Source: Spisula solida
Lineage: Eukaryota; Mollusca; Bivalvia; Venerida; Mactridae
Reading direction: 5' to 3'
Assembly (NCBI GenBank): GCA_947247005.1
Contig: OX365956.1
Location: 9,444,089 to 9,508,088 of the forward strand
Length of the DNA stretch: 64,000 bases
Position 1 is the first letter of the stretch. Every line of letters starts with the position of its first letter. The notes beneath the pieces were generated by a model. The model was not told the origin of the DNA. It made no database searches and saw nothing but the letters and a program-made list of their open reading frames with translations. Positions 60,838-64,000 of this stretch are shown here, in pieces. A program made the translations under genes and the position numbers.

Positions 60838-62371
60838 ATGTCTTGTTATCTCACCGATAGGTCGTATATACCAGTTGGATGTCCGTCTTGTTATCTCACC
60901 GATATGTCGTATATACAAGTTGGGTGTCCGTCTTGTTATCTCATCGATACGTCGTATATACCAGTTGGGTGTCCGTCTTGTTATCTCACCGATACGTCGT
61001 ATATACCAGTTGGATGTCCGTCTTGTTATCTCACCGATACGTCGTATATACCAGTTGGGTGTCCGTCTTGTTATCTCACCGATATGTCGTATATACCAGT
61101 TGGATGTCCGTCTTGTTATCTCGCCGATATGTCGTATATACCAGTTGGATGTCCGTCTTGTTATCTCACCGATACGTCGTATATACCAGTTGGATTGTCC
61201 GTCTTGTTATCTCACCGATACGTCGTATATACCAGTTGGATGTCCGTCTTGTTATCTCACCGATACGTCGTATATACCAGTTGGATGTCCGTCTTGTTAT
61301 CTCACCGATATGTCGTATATACCAGTTGGATTGTCCGTCTTGTTATCTCACCGATATGTCGTATATACCAGTTGGATGTCCGTCTTGTTATCTCACCGAT
61401 ACGTCGTATATACCAGTTGGATGTCCGTCTTGTTATCTCACCGATATGTCGTATATACCAGTTGGATGTCCGTCTTGTTATCTCACCGATACGTCGTATA
61501 TACCAGTTGGATGTCCGTCTTGTTATCTCATCGATACGTCGTATATACCAGTTGGGTGTCCGTCTTGTTATCTCACCGATACGTCGTATATACCAGTTGG
61601 ATGTCCGTCTTGTTATATCACCGATACGTCGTATATACCAGTTGGGTGTCCGTCTTGTTATCTCATCGATATGTCGTATATACCAGTTGGATGTCCGTCT
61701 TGTTATCTCACCGATATGTCGTATATACCAGTTGGATGTCCGTCTTGTTATCTCACCGATACGTCGTATATACCAGTTGGATTGTCCGTCTTGTTATCTC
61801 ACCGATACGTCGTATATACCAGTTGGATGTCCGTCTTGTTATCTCACCGATACGTCGTATATACCAGTTGGATGTCCGTCTTGTTATCTCACCGATATGT
61901 CGTATATACCAGTTGGATGTCCGTCTTGTTATCTCACCGATACGTCGTATATACCAGTTGGGTGTCCGTCTTGTTATCTCACCGATACGTCGTATATACC
62001 AGTTGGATGTCCGTCTTGTTATCTCACCGATACGTCGTATATACCAGTTGGATGTCCGTCTTGTTATCTCACCGATATGTCGTATATACCAGTTGGATGT
62101 CCGTCTTGTTATCTCACCGATACGTCGTATATACCAGTTGGGTGTCCGTCTTGTTATCTCACCGATACGTCGTATATACCAGTTGGGTGTCCGTCTTGTT
62201 ATCTCACTGATATGTCGTATATACCAGTTGGATGTCCGTCTTGTTATCTCACCGATATGTCGTATATACCAGTTGGATGTCCGTCTTGTTATCTCACCGA
62301 TACGTCGTATATACCAGTTGGATGTCCGTCTTGTTATCTCACCGATAGGTCGTATATACCAGTTGGGTGTC
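60838..62371. repeat. 45-bp minisatellite, 34 units
   Basis: The unit contains CTTGTTATCTCACCGATACG and TCGTATATACCAGTTGGATG, then TCCGT. Two sites vary most (GATACG/GATATG and GGATG/GGGTG). Three units carry an extra T (GGATTG). The 15-codon, stop-free unit keeps long frames open on the plus strand, the longest about 619 residues with a CYLTDTSYIPVG-type repeat. Because the extra-T units shift the frame and the array is in the gene's intron, I read it as non-coding. Confidence 0.95.
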
Positions 62372-64000
62372 CGTCTTGTACTAGCTATTTGTCTTTAAAC
62401 ACAATCGATGTGGAATATGTTGGATTACTACAAAAGGTCTATTACATTAGTATGATTCATTTGACATGCATTGACACTAAATCGTCATTTGCCAGGAAAT
62501 TGATCTGCCAACTGGCAGACTCGAGTGACCCAAATGACATGGTAATTATTCATCGCTGTTTTTGTTTTTGTCATATATATATAATTCTTATTGAGTTTTA
62601 CTCGAAATGCTTAAATGCGAACCAAATTCTGTTAACGCGGTTGAGCCAAAGTAACACCAAAGTTCCACTGAACATGACTGTGCTTATCAGCACTTAGGTC
62701 TCGCATTTCAAACTGACTTTCTTTTACTTAGTATGTAACATTTTGTCTCCACTAGTAGCTACACTATTAGACGTTCTCCTGGAAAACCGTGCTCAGTGGC
62801 GGCATTATGAAAATCATGAACATGGACCGTTAGGAAGAAAATCTTTGATTTTTGACTGTTTCTCTGAATAAGAGCAAAATATAACTTCAAATTACAAATT
62901 TGCAGACCTTTAAAACCAACCATTCCCAACACCTATTGTTTAATTACGTCGCAAACGTTAATCAAACGTTATTTAACATAACGTTATCATCCATTTCACA
63001 AATCTTGCATTTGATAAATTCTTGAAGAAAACTCTTCAAAATGGTTTTAAAAATATAAAGAAAAAGGGACAACTACAGTAATATTATTGAAAGTTACACT
63101 ACATCCATACAATATAATAATTTATACAAAACATAAAGTTGACCTATTATTATAACAACCGTGGTGGCAACTTGTACTGAAGAAGTTTCAAAAAGAGGTC
63201 ATAAAATGATGAATTTACAAATTATTTGTCAGTCTAATATTTTCTTCCAAAGTAAACATTTAGTCTCGTCCGTACATAACTACAACTTGTCAATGTACCG
63301 TTTAATTAATATTGACTTACCGTCTTAAACAAATACTCGGTTTGTTTTGTGTAAACAAAACACATTATGATAACTGTCTGCGTACAACACAAAACATTAT
63401 TTTCCTCAACATGTGCAGAGCCAAAGTAAAGTTAAATAGCCCAAAAAAACAATCATTTAAGAATACCAGCGAAGCAATTTAACATTAGTTACAGCTCACA
63501 GAACTTCGTGCGGGAATTACGCGTAGCTACTTTGCCAAATTTAGACAGCTTTTGGACGCCATGTCGTTCGAATGCCGGTGACATACAGTCCCGCATTTTA
63601 CTCAGATCTGTAGACATTTTACAAGACGTGTTCGAACTAATAAATCCGATTGCGAAATTACGACTGGCGAGTATTGACTTTATATGCAACAAAGTTAACA
63701 TCATGCTCATCTATATATCTGTTAAATATAACTGTTGAACGATTCTTTGTCTTATAACATTCAAGGTTTTGTATATCTATTATTTTATCACATTCCGTGA
63801 TATTGAAACCGCACAGATTGGGTTTATCTATGATTTGTTAGAAACTACAAAACATGTTGAGCTAAATGTTCTGAAACTGTAACGTGATAGTTTATGTAAG
63901 CTAGACGATGTCTATGGAATAGATTTTATGAAATATCTCCAGATTTTGGCATTTCTGTCAAAATTTAGGCCAATATTAACATGGATGGATATCAAATTGT
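62372..64000. other. Intronic stretch, nothing recognised
   Basis: No exon continuing the esterase-like protein was found in phase 1 up to the window end. Small open frames near 63,490-63,740 on both strands show no known domain. Confidence 0.45.

Noticed and set aside
60838..62697. Long repeat-protein gene of about 619 residues
   Set aside because: The frame is created by a stop-free 45-bp minisatellite. Extra-T units shift it, other plus frames are also long, and it lies in the intron of a host gene.

Overview
This is an AT-rich, gene-poor, intron-bearing eukaryotic window. The repeats point to a bivalve mollusc: tRNA-derived SINEs, short inverted-repeat elements, GTCCGTC- and GGCGTC-rich elements with tandem cores, and large minisatellites, all of kinds I recognise from bivalve genomes. 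That assignment is inference, because no species-specific gene is present. I see no prokaryotic genes, CRISPR array, rRNA gene or intact tRNA gene.

Layout. 1-4.2 kb holds short inverted-repeat elements, a fold-back repeat around a tRNA-derived SINE with a 112-bp (CT)n tract, and a 23-bp minisatellite split by a hairpin-bearing insertion. 4,276-15,161 is a PIF/Harbinger DNA transposon with inverted ends, a CAG target duplication and two convergent spliced genes: a DDE transposase (+) and a Myb/SANT-like DNA-binding partner (-). Each gene carries one small frameshift in its first exon, and many smaller repeats sit in the introns. 16.4-25.4 kb, 25.74-28.36 kb and 36.3-45.6 kb are three related copies (A, B, C) of one segment of about 9 kb; B is cut short. 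Between B and C lie a 3.7-kb element with arms of about 550 bp in inverted orientation, which itself carries a nested insertion with a target duplication, further short elements and a 51-bp minisatellite. Copy C contains a 28-unit, 42-bp minisatellite where copy A has a single unit. 45.6-58.4 kb is non-coding and full of short repeats.

The only convincing host gene is the first coding exon (58,482-58,923, +) of a secreted or membrane carboxylesterase-like protein, most like neuroligin. Its first intron runs past the window end and contains a 34-unit, 45-bp minisatellite (60,838-62,371), which creates long spurious open frames.

Most open frames here are chance products or artefacts of minisatellites whose unit is a multiple of three. 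The two Harbinger genes would act together (the Myb-like protein binding the ends, the nuclease cutting), but both are broken as read. I found no clearly new gene system. The most interesting material is structural: the triplicated segment with uneven divergence, the minisatellite with its single-unit relative, block duplication inside the 45-bp array, and unrelated hairpins that share a loop.
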